This document shows positions 33,520 to 42,843 of a DNA stretch of 64,000 nucleotides, piece by piece. Position 1 is the first letter of the stretch, and each line of letters starts with the position of its first letter. The notes beneath the pieces are model-generated. The model did no database searches. It saw nothing but the letters and a program-made list of their open reading frames with translations, and was not told the origin of the DNA. The DNA comes from Candidatus Omnitrophota bacterium (lineage in GTDB: Bacteria > Hinthialibacterota > Hinthialibacteria > Hinthialibacterales > JAKPRU01). A program made the translations under genes and the position numbers. The DNA is taken from assembly GCA_029570205.1 (NCBI GenBank), contig JAKQSI010000067.1:59141-123140 (forward strand), in the 5' to 3' direction.

Positions 33520-35346
33520 TTACGGATTCAGTTTTGACAGGATCGATTCGGCTAGTGAAACAGTAATGCCGGGGAGTTTTGCGATTTCCTCTACTGATGT
33601 GACGCGGATTTTCTCTACCGAACCGAACGTGCGCAGTAAAAGCCGTGCTTTGGCCGGACCGATGCCGGGAATGTCGGTCAGGATGGATTTCTTGAGCTTC
33701 TTATCCCGGCGGGCGCGATGATAGGTGACGGCAAATCGGTGCGCCTCATCGCGGACGCGCTGAAGGAGCCGCAGCCCCTCATGCCGACGGTCCAGTTTCA
33801 GCGGTTCCTCGCGTTGCGGCATGTAGATTTCCTCTTCGCGCTTCGCCAGACTGACTACCGGAACATTGTCTAACGCCAGATCGGATAGAATCTCCAACGC
33901 GGCATTCAGCTGCCCGCGCCCACCGTCGATCAGCAGTAAATCGGGATCGGAGGCAAATCGCCGTTTTTCTTCTTCGGATTCCTCTCCGTGAATGAACCGG
34001 CGGCTGAGTACCTCACGCATGGCGGCATAGTCGTCCGATCCGGACACGCGGCGAATCTTGAACCGTCGATACCCGGATTGTTGCGGCTTGCCCTGTTGAA
34101 AAACTACCATGGAGGCAACCGTTTCATCGCCCTGAATGTTGGAGATATCGTAGCCTTCAATTCGTTGCGGCAGGGTTTCCATATTCAACACTTTCTGTAA
34201 CGCAATCACGGCGGGATGGACTTCCTTCGTAACGCTGCGCAGTTTTCGGAACCGTTCCGACGCGCGCGCGCGGCTGTTCTTCTCGGCTAATTCCACCATT
34301 CGAATATGATCTCCCCGCCAGGGGCGAATGATCGATACACGATGTCCGGCCAGTTCGCCGAACCACTGTTCCAGGGTTTCCCGGTCCTCCTTCGGCACGG
34401 TAACGTTTAAAAAAATCTCGCGGGGATATTCCGGCGCCTGCGAATAGTATTGCAGTAAAAAAGAACCGAGGATTTCCTCTTCGGAGGCGTTCTGAGAACC
34501 CTCCATAAAATGATGCGAACTGCCGACAATTCGTCCGTTCCGTCTGCGCGCCACCAATACGCACGCGATATCGTGTACCCGCGCATAGCCGATATAATCC
34601 TGGTTGTCTACCGCCTGTTTCGCCATTTTCTGGCGATGAGCAAATTCCTCTGTCGCCTCCAGAATGTCGCGGTAGAGAGAGGCTTTTTCAAACAAAAGAT
34701 TTTCGCTGCATTCTTCCATTTTCCGACGCAGAGCCGCCCGGACAGTCTCATGACGTCCTCGCACAAAATCGATCACCCCGCGACACAATTCTCCGTACTC
34801 CTCGGCTGTTACAAAACCTCCGCACGGCGCGCAGCAGCGACCGATTTCATATTCTATGCAGGGGCGAATCTCCCGCAACTTGTCCGAATCATGTTTGCAC
34901 AGACGAAGCGGGAAAATCTCCTGTAAGCCGGATAAAGTCCGCCGCGCCATGGCCACGTGAGGATACGGGCCGAAATACCGGCTTCCATCCGCCTCCACCG
35001 TTCGGGTAAGAACGATCCGGGGGAATGTCTCCCGGACTGTGATTCTCAGGTACGGATACCGTTTATCGTCCTTTAGCTTAACATTGTACTGCGGATTGTG
35101 TGTTTTGATTAAATTGTATTCGAGCAGGAATGCTTCGGAATCCGTATCGGTAATGACATAGTCGATTTGTTCGACATGGACGACAAACGGCGAAGCATAT
35201 TGCCCGCCTTTGCGGCTGAAATGGGTTCGGATTCGCTTCCGTATGTCGATGGCCTTGCCGACATAGATCACCGTCCCCGAAGCGTCCCGCATCAGGTAGA
35301 CGCCGGGCTCGGAGGGCAGCAACTTGATATCCTCTCGGCTAATCAT
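33520..35346 (-). CDS. uvrC: Excinuclease ABC subunit C
   Basis: Makes both incisions in nucleotide excision repair. 608 residues: the GIY-YIG nuclease at the N terminus (GVYLMRDASGTVIYVGKA, 3' incision), a Cys-rich segment (CIEYEIGRCCAPCGGFV), a UVR motif near 200-235, the RNase H-like 5' nuclease (IEGYDISNIQGDETVAS, LLIDGGRGQLNAALEIL), and C-terminal helix-hairpin-helix pairs (LTDIPGIGPAKARLL, IAKLPGITVSLAE). It follows mtaB by five bases and ends the rsmE-mtaB-uvrC run. Confidence 0.97.
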   Translation of the reverse strand: MISREDIKLLPSEPGVYLMRDASGTVIYVGKAIDIRKRIRTHFSRKGGQYASPFVVHVEQIDYVITDTDSEAFLLEYNLIKTHNPQYNVKLKDDKRYPYLRITVRETFPRIVLTRTVEADGSRYFGPYPHVAMARRTLSGLQEIFPLRLCKHDSDKLREIRPCIEYEIGRCCAPCGGFVTAEEYGELCRGVIDFVRGRHETVRAALRRKMEECSENLLFEKASLYRDILEATEEFAHRQKMAKQAVDNQDYIGYARVHDIACVLVARRRNGRIVGSSHHFMEGSQNASEEEILGSFLLQYYSQAPEYPREIFLNVTVPKEDRETLEQWFGELAGHRVSIIRPWRGDHIRMVELAEKNSRARASERFRKLRSVTKEVHPAVIALQKVLNMETLPQRIEGYDISNIQGDETVASMVVFQQGKPQQSGYRRFKIRRVSGSDDYAAMREVLSRRFIHGEESEEEKRRFASDPDLLLIDGGRGQLNAALEILSDLALDNVPVVSLAKREEEIYMPQREEPLKLDRRHEGLRLLQRVRDEAHRFAVTYHRARRDKKLKKSILTDIPGIGPAKARLLLRTFGSVEKIRVTSVEEIAKLPGITVSLAESILSKLNP

Positions 35347-35351
35347 TTCCT

Positions 35352-36680
35352 TTAGTCTTCTGTTTTGTTCGTGCCTGTGCTTCCGTGTTCGTCCATGTTC
35401 TCTCCCTCAACCATTAACCCGCTCGCTTTCTTTAGTATAACATTCACAACCGTATTCGGCGTAACGCCCGACTTGCCCGGAAAACGGACACGCAGATAAT
35501 TCGGCGTCAATCCTTCCGCAAGACCATTTTTGCAAGTCTCCACGAGGACCGGCATGATCCGTCCCAGGAGTTTCCGGCGAGTCTCTTCGGCTTTCGCCAG
35601 GGCGAATCGGTCCAGAAGTTCGCGGCGCTGCCGAGCAACGGGGAAGGGAACCTGTTCCGGCATGTCTGCTGCCGGAGTTCCGGGCCGAACGGAAAACGGA
35701 AACGAATGGACTTTCGAAAATCCGCATCGTTCCACTACGGAAAGAGTTTCTCGGAAATCGTCCTCGTGTTCTCCCGGGAAGCCGACCATGATATCCGTTG
35801 AAACACACAAATCTGCTATTTGCCGGTGTGCCTGCTCGACCAATTGCAGATAATCGTCCCGGCGATACCGGCGACCCATGCGCTCCAGGATGCGATTCGA
35901 CCCGCTCTGCAATGGCAGGTGCAGGTGCGGACACAAAACCGGCTCCCGCGCAAAGATATCTATGATCCCCCGACCGAAATCCTCCGGCTCCAGCGAACTG
36001 AGGCGCAGACGCAACAGGCCGGGTGTTTTCGCAAGCGCCTGCAACAGGTCCGGCAGGGCAATCCCCAAGTCTCTGCCGTACCAGCCCAGGCGGGTTCCGC
36101 AAAGCGCCACTTCCCGAAATCCCTGGCTTACAAGGCTGTTGATTTCCTCTTTTACTTCCGCCATCGGGCGACTGCGCGCCGCGCCGCGACTGAACGGAAC
36201 AATGCAATACGCGCAGAACAGGTCACAGCCTTCCTGCACCTTGAGAAACGCCCGTGTCCGTTCGTGCGAAAGAATCGGCGGCGGTCCCTGAATCTCATGC
36301 CGCCCGAACTCCAGGGCAATGCGCTGCGCAAGATCGTTCTGTTCGCCGATTCGGCAGATTTCGTGCAGCTCTGCCATCCGGGACAGGTCCACGGTTTCCA
36401 GTTCTGCCGCGCAGCCGGTTGCAATGATTTTTGCGTCGGGATACTCCCGTCCGAATTTGCGGATCATCTGGCGGCATTTCCGTTCGCTGGTGTGGGTCAC
36501 GCAGCAGGTGTTGATCACCACGATATCGGGAGTTCCATCGAATGCCCGCTGATCTGTTCCTACCTGAAAACCGAGCCGTGCAAATCCCGCGGCGAGCCGG
36601 TCGCTGTCGTATCGGTTCACCTTGCAACCGAGTGTCTTAATCAAAACCGATGGCGGGGAACTCCGATCAGCGTTCGGCAT
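35352..36680 (-). CDS. mtaB: tRNA ms2t6A37 methylthiotransferase (MtaB-like radical SAM)
   Basis: Adds a methylthio group to t6A at position 37 of tRNAs. 442 residues from ATG 36680: the N-terminal MTTase domain (IKTLGCKVNRYDSD, VINTCCVTHTSERKCRQ, ATGCAAE, giving three Cys for the second cluster), the radical SAM motif CDLFCAYC (C-x3-C-x2-C), and a C-terminal TRAM-like region. CKVNRYD favours MtaB over MiaB or RimO. The start overlaps the rsmE stop by 14 bases; a slightly earlier ATG (36692) is possible. The much longer open frame upstream reads through rsmE out of frame. Confidence 0.92.
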   Translation of the reverse strand: MPNADRSSPPSVLIKTLGCKVNRYDSDRLAAGFARLGFQVGTDQRAFDGTPDIVVINTCCVTHTSERKCRQMIRKFGREYPDAKIIATGCAAELETVDLSRMAELHEICRIGEQNDLAQRIALEFGRHEIQGPPPILSHERTRAFLKVQEGCDLFCAYCIVPFSRGAARSRPMAEVKEEINSLVSQGFREVALCGTRLGWYGRDLGIALPDLLQALAKTPGLLRLRLSSLEPEDFGRGIIDIFAREPVLCPHLHLPLQSGSNRILERMGRRYRRDDYLQLVEQAHRQIADLCVSTDIMVGFPGEHEDDFRETLSVVERCGFSKVHSFPFSVRPGTPAADMPEQVPFPVARQRRELLDRFALAKAEETRRKLLGRIMPVLVETCKNGLAEGLTPNYLRVRFPGKSGVTPNTVVNVILKKASGLMVEGENMDEHGSTGTNKTED

Positions 36681-37431
36681 CCTTCTTTCCATGTTCCGTG
36701 GAGATAATGGCTTGCACCAGCGCCAGTGCGACAACCGCCGCCAATTCCATTCGCAAAACCCGTGGACCCAGATGCACAAACGGAGTTGACATCGACCGAA
36801 GCAGGGATTCCTCATCAGGCGAGAATCCCCCCTCCGGCCCAATAATGAGGCCGACTCCCGCACGAGACCAAGACCGAAGCGAGTCAAGAAGATGTCCTTC
36901 TGCCTTTGGACTGAGCGTGAGGAACAATATCTCGGGATACTCTCGGCGAACCGGATCCAGGACAGTTGAGAAATCGGATTCGGCAAGGGAGATTTTCGGG
37001 ACCCGTGACCGGCCGCACTGTCGGCAAGACTCGAGGGCGACTTTTTGCAGTTTTTCGATCTTATTTTCCGATCCGCGTCCGATAGAACGCTCTGCTTGAA
37101 AAAAAATGACCTCCGTGGCTCCGAGGGCAGCGGCCTCTCTCACAATGTTACCCGCTTTGCCCGCCGTGCCGTGCGCCTGAAAAAGAATGCAGGGCACAAC
37201 CGGATTGGCCGGATTGATCTCCTTTCCTGTCATTCGGAGCTCGAGACCGTTTCGGTCGGACTTTTCCACAACATACCAGTAGTCAAGCGGGTCATCGGCA
37301 AACACACCGACCCGATCGCCGCTGCGAAGACGCAGAACTCGGGCCACCTCAAGAATCTCCGGATCGTTTGTGAAAAGGTGGTTCGCTCCTGCCTGGGGCA
37401 AAAACAAACGAGTTCGGACCGATTCCGCCAT
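36667..37431 (-). CDS. rsmE: 16S rRNA m3U1498 methyltransferase
   Basis: SPOUT-family enzyme that N3-methylates U1498 of 16S rRNA. 254 residues: an N-terminal PUA-like RNA-binding domain (about 1-75) and the knotted SAM-binding domain with VIFFQAERSIG, LIIGPEGGFSPDE and LGPRVLRMELAAVVALA. The last is usually LG-x-R-I/V-LR-x-ETA, so Met-Glu-Leu replaces the common Thr-Glu-Thr while keeping the Glu. ATG 37431 with GAGGTG is preferred; ATG 37443 is four codons earlier. It is divergent from the fumarase gene. Confidence 0.93.
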   Translation of the reverse strand: MAESVRTRLFLPQAGANHLFTNDPEILEVARVLRLRSGDRVGVFADDPLDYWYVVEKSDRNGLELRMTGKEINPANPVVPCILFQAHGTAGKAGNIVREAAALGATEVIFFQAERSIGRGSENKIEKLQKVALESCRQCGRSRVPKISLAESDFSTVLDPVRREYPEILFLTLSPKAEGHLLDSLRSWSRAGVGLIIGPEGGFSPDEESLLRSMSTPFVHLGPRVLRMELAAVVALALVQAIISTEHGKKDAER

Positions 37432-37519
37432 TTGACACCTCATGCTTTTTCTCTTATCCGCCCTGCTGCTGCTTGTTATGCTATTCTCTCACGGTCCGGC
37501 CAGGAAGGAAGAATGGACG

Positions 37520-38362
37520 ATGCGGACAATCCACACACGGCAAATCACAGAGATGATCGAAGAACTCTGTATTACCGCGAATTACGATCTGCCCCGGGAA
37601 ATCACGGAATCACTTCGCAAAGGATATGAAACTGAAGAATCCCCGGCAGGAAAAGATATCCTGAAACAGATTCTCGAAAACGAACGAATCGCGCGCGAAG
37701 AGAGATGCCCGCTGTGCCAGGATACCGGAACCGCCTGTGTTTATCTGGATATCGGGCAGGAGGTGACCCTGGAGGGGCCGCCTTTGCGTGAGGCGGTCGA
37801 TGAGGGTGTCCGACGCGGGTACGAGAAAGGATATCTACGCAAGTCCATTGTCCGTGATCCGCTGATTCGAGAGAACACCGGAGACAACACGCCCGCGATG
37901 TTGCATACAGAAATCGTGCCCGGCAACAAGATCAAGATTCACGTGATGACCAAAGGCGGCGGCTGTGAGAATATGAGCCGGCTGGCGATGCTTCGTCCCA
38001 GTGATGGGCGGAAAGGAATCATCGACTTCGTGGTGAACAACGTCAAAAACGCGGGCGGGAATCCCTGCCCGCCACTGGTACTGGGTGTGGGGATCGGCGG
38101 CGCATTTGACATCGTTGCGACTATTGCCAAGCGAGCCTTGATGCGTGGTGTCGGAATCCCTCATCCTCAGCCGAACCTGGCCGAACTGGAACGGGACCTT
38201 CTTACAGCTTGCAATAATACCGGTGTCGGCCCGATGGGGCTGGGCGGCAGAACGACGGTCCTGGCGGTAAATGTGGAAGCGTACCCGACCCACATCGCCT
38301 CTCTGCCCGTCGCCATGGCAGTCAACTGCCATTCCAGTCGCTACAAAAGCGTGGTGATTTAA
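37520..38362 (+). CDS. Class I (Fe-S) fumarate hydratase-type alpha subunit
   Basis: 280 residues matching the N-terminal catalytic half of class I fumarases and tartrate dehydratases, which hydrate fumarate to malate with a 4Fe-4S cluster. The three cluster cysteines fit RCPLCQDTGT, GGGCENMSRL and ACNNTGVGPMGLGG. Two-subunit forms have a separate beta half, usually the next gene; here the next genes are leuC and leuD and no beta subunit lies in this window. It starts at 37520 (MRTIHTRQIT), with GGAAGGAA upstream. The substrate could be fumarate, tartrate or another hydroxy acid. Confidence 0.9.
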   Translation: MRTIHTRQITEMIEELCITANYDLPREITESLRKGYETEESPAGKDILKQILENERIAREERCPLCQDTGTACVYLDIGQEVTLEGPPLREAVDEGVRRGYEKGYLRKSIVRDPLIRENTGDNTPAMLHTEIVPGNKIKIHVMTKGGGCENMSRLAMLRPSDGRKGIIDFVVNNVKNAGGNPCPPLVLGVGIGGAFDIVATIAKRALMRGVGIPHPQPNLAELERDLLTACNNTGVGPMGLGGRTTVLAVNVEAYPTHIASLPVAMAVNCHSSRYKSVVI

Positions 38363-38528
38363 ATATCGCAGATCTTCGTTACGGGTATCATCATATCGAT
38401 ACCTTTAGAACATGGGCATCGTTGTAAGCACAGTTCTTCGGGTATATCAAGCCTCCATGGACTTCGTGATCTGTTCAGTTCAAACTAATTGTTTGCGCGT
38501 TTTGCCTATCTAACGGAGGAACACTGCC

Positions 38529-39824
38529 ATGGGCATGACCATGACCGAAAAGATCCTCGCCGCCCATGCGGGCCGCGAGAAAGTTGCCCCCGGCCAAAAT
38601 ATCTGGGTCAACGTCGATGTGCTGATGACCCATGATGTTTGCGGCCCCGGAACATTCGGCATTTTCAAAAAGCAATTTGGCCCCGATGCCAAAGTCTGGG
38701 ACCCTGAAAAAATCGTCCTCATCCCGGACCACTACATCTTTACAACCGACCCGCACGCGAATCGGAACCTGGAGATTCTTCGCACCATCGCGAAGGAACA
38801 GAACCTCAAGTACTTTTATGATGCACACAGCCCGGCTTACAAAGGTGTGTGCCATGTTGCACTGCCCCAGGAAGGCCATACCCGACCGGGCGAGATTCTC
38901 ATCGGCACCGACTCACATACCTGCACCGCCGGCGCGTTCGGCGAATTTGCCACCGGTGTGGGTAACACGGATGCCGCCCTTGTCCTTGGAACCGGCAAAA
39001 TCTGGCTCAAGGTCCCCCCGACCATGCGCTTCATCTTCGACGGTCCGCCACCGCCTTATCTCATGGCGAAAGACCTCATTTTGCACATCATCGGCGAGAT
39101 CGGCGTGGATGGCGCAACATACCGTGCCATGGAGTTCGCCGGAGATGGTGTCCTTGCGCTCAAGGTCGAGGAACGCATGACCCTGTGCAATATGGCCATC
39201 GAGGCCGGCGGCAAAAACGGTATTATCGAACCGGATGACATCACTCTCGCTTATGTCAAAAAGCGTACCGACAAGCCGTTCACCGTTGTAAAGAACGACG
39301 AGGACGCCTCGTATTACTCCGAGCGGGTTTTCAAGAGTGCGGATATCCAGCCGACCGTGGCGCGGCCTCATTCCCCGGAGAACCGCGCTACCGCGCGGGA
39401 ACTGGCCGGAACAAAAATCACCCATGCTTATATCGGCTCCTGTACCGGCGGCAAAATCACCGACATGCAGGCCGCGGCGCGTGTCCTGCTCGGCAGAAAA
39501 ACGGCGGTCCCCACGTTTGTGGTTCCGGCGACAATGGAAGTTGCCCGGGCGATGGAACACGAAAAGGTGGATGGCGCCACCCTCAAACAGGTTTTCGAGT
39601 CGGCGGGGGCACAGATCGCCCCGCCTTCCTGCGCCGCCTGCCTGGGCGGCCCGCCGGATACGTTTGGGCGGCTCAACGGCCGCGAAATCTGTATCTCCAC
39701 AACCAACCGGAACTTTCCGGGACGGATGGGGTCCAAAGAGTCCCAAGTCTTTCTCGCATCGCCTTACACGGTTGCGGCAAGCGCCGTTCGGGGCCGGATC
39801 ACCGACCCCCGCGAGTTTCTTTGA
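38529..39824 (+). CDS. leuC: 3-isopropylmalate dehydratase-type large subunit
   Basis: Aconitase-superfamily 4Fe-4S hydro-lyase, 431 residues, of the short LeuC2/homoaconitase-like type. Landmarks are THDVCGPGTFGIF, GTDSHTCTAGAFGEFATGVG, IGSCTGGKITDMQAAARVL and PPSCAACLGGP; the three cluster ligands lie in HTC, SCT and CAAC. In leucine synthesis it isomerises 2- to 3-isopropylmalate together with LeuD. Neighbouring leuA or leuB are absent, so a related substrate (homocitrate, citramalate, dimethylmalate) remains possible. GGAGG lies nine bases before ATG 38529. Confidence 0.92.
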   Translation: MGMTMTEKILAAHAGREKVAPGQNIWVNVDVLMTHDVCGPGTFGIFKKQFGPDAKVWDPEKIVLIPDHYIFTTDPHANRNLEILRTIAKEQNLKYFYDAHSPAYKGVCHVALPQEGHTRPGEILIGTDSHTCTAGAFGEFATGVGNTDAALVLGTGKIWLKVPPTMRFIFDGPPPPYLMAKDLILHIIGEIGVDGATYRAMEFAGDGVLALKVEERMTLCNMAIEAGGKNGIIEPDDITLAYVKKRTDKPFTVVKNDEDASYYSERVFKSADIQPTVARPHSPENRATARELAGTKITHAYIGSCTGGKITDMQAAARVLLGRKTAVPTFVVPATMEVARAMEHEKVDGATLKQVFESAGAQIAPPSCAACLGGPPDTFGRLNGREICISTTNRNFPGRMGSKESQVFLASPYTVAASAVRGRITDPREFL

Positions 39825-39832
39825 GAGGTTGC

Positions 39833-40393
39833 ATGATGGAAGAAATCATCGAAGGAAAAGCATTCATTTTGGGCAATAACATCGACACAGACCAGATCAT
39901 CCCTGCGCAACATCTGGTCTACAATCTGGATGATCCCGAAGAACGCAAGAATTTCGGGCGATTCTGCCTGTCCAGCGTACCGCCGGAGCTCTCCGGCCTG
40001 CCGAACGGACACATCCCGTTCATTGAAGACGGCGAATGCGCCTCCGAATATCAGATCATCATCGCCGGCGGCAATTTCGGATGTGGCTCCAGCCGCGAAC
40101 ATGCTCCCGTGGCTCTCAATATGGCCGGTGTCAAAGCGGTCGTCGCGGAATCGTACGCCCGCATCTTTTTCCGAAACGCCGTCAACGGCGGTTATCTCGT
40201 CCCTTTTGAGACACCGCAGAGACTGATCGACCATATCGCAACCGGCGACAGGCTGAGGATTGACTTGCAGGCCGGAACGCTCACCAATCTCGATAACGGG
40301 CAGACCTTCTCCCTGTCTCCCCTCGGAGATGTCGCAGAAATCCTCAAAGCAGGCGATGTATTCGCCTATGCAAGAACGGCCGGATTGTACTGA
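39833..40393 (+). CDS. leuD: 3-isopropylmalate dehydratase-type small subunit
   Basis: 186 residues forming the swivelling domain that completes the active site with LeuC. Landmarks are ILGNNIDTDQIIPAQHL, AGGNFGCGSSREHAPVAL and VAESYARIFFRNAVNGGYL. ATG 39833 follows GAGAGG, eight bases after the leuC stop; a second ATG comes right after. A TTG at 39821 overlapping leuC is a less likely start. It forms an operon with leuC. Confidence 0.94.
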   Translation: MMEEIIEGKAFILGNNIDTDQIIPAQHLVYNLDDPEERKNFGRFCLSSVPPELSGLPNGHIPFIEDGECASEYQIIIAGGNFGCGSSREHAPVALNMAGVKAVVAESYARIFFRNAVNGGYLVPFETPQRLIDHIATGDRLRIDLQAGTLTNLDNGQTFSLSPLGDVAEILKAGDVFAYARTAGLY

Positions 40394-40410
40394 TTGCAGA
40401 GGTTTTCCTG

Positions 40411-40665
40411 ATGGGGATCAACGAGAATCTCGATCGAGTATTTTCCATTCTTCTTTCCCTGGTGGCGCTGGCGATTCTTGTGTCCGCCGGTGCAGCGGTG
40501 GGATTTCTGGCCGGTGTGGCGGGGATGCTTGGCCTGTGGGGGATCGGTGTTTCCGCCGGGAAAGGTGTGGTTTTCGGCACGATTCTGTTTGTGGCATTGA
40601 TCGCCACTCTGATCGGTATCAAGTACTGTAAGACGATGTATTGGAGCGATATCAAGCTGCGGTAG
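40411..40665 (+). CDS. Small two-helix membrane protein, unknown
   Basis: 84 residues with two long hydrophobic segments (ILLSLVALAILVSAGAAVGF, then VVFGTILFVALIATLIGI) separated by a Gly-rich turn, and a short polar tail ending IKLR. It lies 17 bases after leuD with a GAGG box before ATG 40411, so it is probably co-transcribed with leuCD. I do not recognise a family. Confidence 0.6.
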   Translation: MGINENLDRVFSILLSLVALAILVSAGAAVGFLAGVAGMLGLWGIGVSAGKGVVFGTILFVALIATLIGIKYCKTMYWSDIKLR

Positions 40666-40746
40666 CCCAATTCCCCTGTCTCCCTCCGCAAGAGCCGAGG
40701 TTTCTCTCTCTCTTTGGGAAAGGGTTGGGGTGAGGGGTTTTTCTTC

Positions 40747-40771
40747 GGGTGGCGCTGGCATCTTGCCGGTG
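40747..40771 (+). repeat. Dispersed repeat B, copy 2
   Basis: GGGTGGCGCTGGCATCTTGC followed by CGGTG, nearly identical to 31281-31306 on the opposite strand. Just upstream (about 40710-40739) is a CTTTGGGAAAGGGTTGGGG-type phrase common in bacterial intergenic repeats. Confidence 0.6.
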
Positions 40772-40831
40772 AAACTCCGGTGACTTCCCGGCTTCCGAAT
40801 CGTTTATGGGGGGAAAGGACAGCATTTCCGC

Positions 40832-40860
40832 TTGACCGATCGGCGGAAGATCTCTAGCCT
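40832..40860 (+). promoter_or_regulatory. Possible promoter of the split-secretin operon
   Basis: TTGACC (40832-40837), 17-base spacer, TAGCCT (40855-40860), about 50 bases before the lipoprotein start. The -10 match is poor. Confidence 0.3.
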
Positions 40861-40909
40861 GACTGCATGATTGTTGCGCCGCTCCGGGGTTGAGCATAAG
40901 GAGACAAGT

Positions 40910-41863
40910 ATGCGTAAAGGCTGGTCAATGAAGTTTATTGCGGTCGGGCTGATGGGAGTTTACCTGTCAAGTTGCGCGACATCAAAGTCGCTCGTGATTC
41001 GAGACCCGACGCTCCGTGAGGCGGAATCGTATTTCAATCGAGGCGAGTACCGTCTGGCCCAGCTCAAGTATTCCGCTTATCTGTATTCCCCGGAAGAGCC
41101 GAAACGCCAGAAAGCGCTGGCGCTGTACCGCCTCGGATACTGCCAATACATCTCCGGTTATCATCGCGATGCCGAGAAAACCCTGAGTCAATTCGTCACC
41201 GAATTCCCCAAGGACAAACGCCGCCCGGAAGCCGAGAAATGGCTGAACAACATTCGCGGTTTCCTGCAGAAACAGGCCGAACGGAGCCGGCAGCAGGTTG
41301 AGAAAACGACACAGCAGATCTCCTCGCTGCGCGAACAGACTCAACAAAGTCCCAACGACGCGGAGAAACATTTCCAGCTGGGCGAATCCTATTGGAAAAT
41401 GGGGCAATTCGATGATGCCCTTAAGGAATACAACGTGGCCGTACAACTGAATCCTCAGTATCGCCAGAATCCCTCTGTGCAGAAACGCACCTATATCGGA
41501 GACGACGGCGCATTGAAATTGCGGGAATCCCTTCTGACTCCCAAGGCGGTCGGGCCCATCGACATTCGGAGAATCCGCACTCGGCGGGTGGAAACCTCCG
41601 ATTTCTGGGGAACTACGCCGACCAAGTACTCTTACGTGGTGAGCGGTGAGGCCGTTAATATCGGCGATCGGGTCTGCGCCAATGTACAAATCGAGGTCAC
41701 GATCTATGACTTCTTTGAAAAGGTAATGGATTCGCGAATTGTCAATATCGGTACGATGCGACCGGGGCAGACCCGGCATTTTGTGGCGGAACTGAATCGG
41801 TTTGCCGGGGACCCCCTCGAAATCAATCGCTACGAAACCCAGGTGTTCTACGAGGAACAATGA
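40910..41863 (+). CDS. TPR outer-membrane lipoprotein of the split-secretin operon
   Basis: 317 residues. The signal peptide ends with the lipobox LSSC (Cys about residue 22), predicting Lgt/LspA processing. Then come TPR-like repeats (EAESYFNRGEYRLAQLKYSAY, ALYRLGYCQYISGYHRDAEK, and HFQLGESYWKMGQFDDALKEY), a coiled coil, and a C-terminal beta domain resembling FxLYD-type sandwiches (YVVSGEAVNIGDRVCANVQI). AAGGAG precedes ATG 40910. Its stop overlaps the next gene's start. TPR lipoproteins such as PilF/PilW and Tgl act as pilotins that deliver secretins to the outer membrane; the coupling to two secretin-domain genes makes that the best guess. Confidence 0.82.
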   Translation: MRKGWSMKFIAVGLMGVYLSSCATSKSLVIRDPTLREAESYFNRGEYRLAQLKYSAYLYSPEEPKRQKALALYRLGYCQYISGYHRDAEKTLSQFVTEFPKDKRRPEAEKWLNNIRGFLQKQAERSRQQVEKTTQQISSLREQTQQSPNDAEKHFQLGESYWKMGQFDDALKEYNVAVQLNPQYRQNPSVQKRTYIGDDGALKLRESLLTPKAVGPIDIRRIRTRRVETSDFWGTTPTKYSYVVSGEAVNIGDRVCANVQIEVTIYDFFEKVMDSRIVNIGTMRPGQTRHFVAELNRFAGDPLEINRYETQVFYEEQ

Positions 41864-42843
41864 AAAACAAACTCTTTTTTGCGGTATGTATTCTGTCGCT
41901 TTTCCTCCAATCAAGGGTCTGGTGCGCCCCGCCCGAGGCTGTGGCCGGATCGCCCTACAACCCGGGGGTGGCGGCCATCCGCGATCAGTTGGCTCAAACC
42001 TTTCCCATGATGGCCCTGGTCGAGGTCCGCATTATCGAGGTTCTGAGCGATTCCATAGGGGATTTGGGATTCTACTACGAAATGACCGGGAGAAACGGAC
42101 GCCTGCGAAGTTCCGTAATTGACTTGAAGATCCTCGGATCGACCGATCCCGGCTTGAGAGTGGAGGGCATTCTGAGCCGGGATGCGGAGTCGCAAATCAA
42201 TGCAGCAATTGAAATGCTTGCCACAAAACGAGAGGTAACCGTCTGGGCAGAACCGTCCGTCCTGATCCTGATGGGCCAGACGGCTGCCATCCAGTCCGGG
42301 GACGAAATCCCTTACATCAAGCGGGTTGTTGTGGGCTATACCGAGACCATTTCCTCCGACTTCAAACCCACCGGCATTTCGCTTAAGGTTACTCCGAACA
42401 TCCTGGACATGGCGGGACAGCGATTGGTCCAAATGTTCCTCTCCGCAAGTTCCAGCAGTGTGACTCGCTATCGAGAAGAAGAGGGATACCAGCAACCCAT
42501 CACGGACACGCGGGAATACGAAAGTACGATCGCTGTCGCTCCGGGGCAATATGCTGTCCTGGGAGGCATCATTCGCAGCACAGTTTCCGAATCACGCCGG
42601 GGAGTCCCGACTCTGATGAACATCCCGCTTGTGGGTGCGGCGACTCGCGGGAAATCGCAGCGCACAAACCTGGCCGAACTCTGGGTTCTTGTTCGCCCCC
42701 ATATCGTGAACCTCGAAACCTCGCCGGCGACCGACTTGAAGGGATTCCAACAGGAGTCTGCAAAAGAGAGACAGATGGCCTTGACCGGTTCCGTGAACCT
42801 CCTGCAGCCTCCCATACAGCCGGAGACGGAGAAAAAGAAATGA
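41860..42843 (+). CDS. Stand-alone secretin-domain protein 1
   Basis: 327 residues: a signal peptide (LFFAVCILSLFLQSRVWCA) followed almost at once by a secretin C-terminal barrel-type domain. Visible are the opening MALVEVRIIEVLSDSIGDLG, the repeat-like VWAEPSVLILMGQTAAIQSG, the middle GISLKVTPNILD and the closing IAVAPGQYAVLGGIIRS...VPTLMNIPLVG, as in GspD/PilQ/RcpA barrels. The N0-N3 ring domains that normally precede the barrel are missing. The start overlaps the lipoprotein stop and the stop overlaps the next gene start (ATGA each). It could form a minimal or mixed channel with its neighbour. Confidence 0.8.
   Translation: MKNKLFFAVCILSLFLQSRVWCAPPEAVAGSPYNPGVAAIRDQLAQTFPMMALVEVRIIEVLSDSIGDLGFYYEMTGRNGRLRSSVIDLKILGSTDPGLRVEGILSRDAESQINAAIEMLATKREVTVWAEPSVLILMGQTAAIQSGDEIPYIKRVVVGYTETISSDFKPTGISLKVTPNILDMAGQRLVQMFLSASSSSVTRYREEEGYQQPITDTREYESTIAVAPGQYAVLGGIIRSTVSESRRGVPTLMNIPLVGAATRGKSQRTNLAELWVLVRPHIVNLETSPATDLKGFQQESAKERQMALTGSVNLLQPPIQPETEKKK

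Noticed and set aside
36681-36986. N-terminal extension of mtaB to 36986
   Set aside because: The extra residues are an out-of-frame reading of rsmE and precede the conserved MTTase start.
38363-38528. Leucine attenuator or T-box before leuC
   Set aside because: No Leu-rich leader peptide, T-box motif or terminator/antiterminator pair could be seen.
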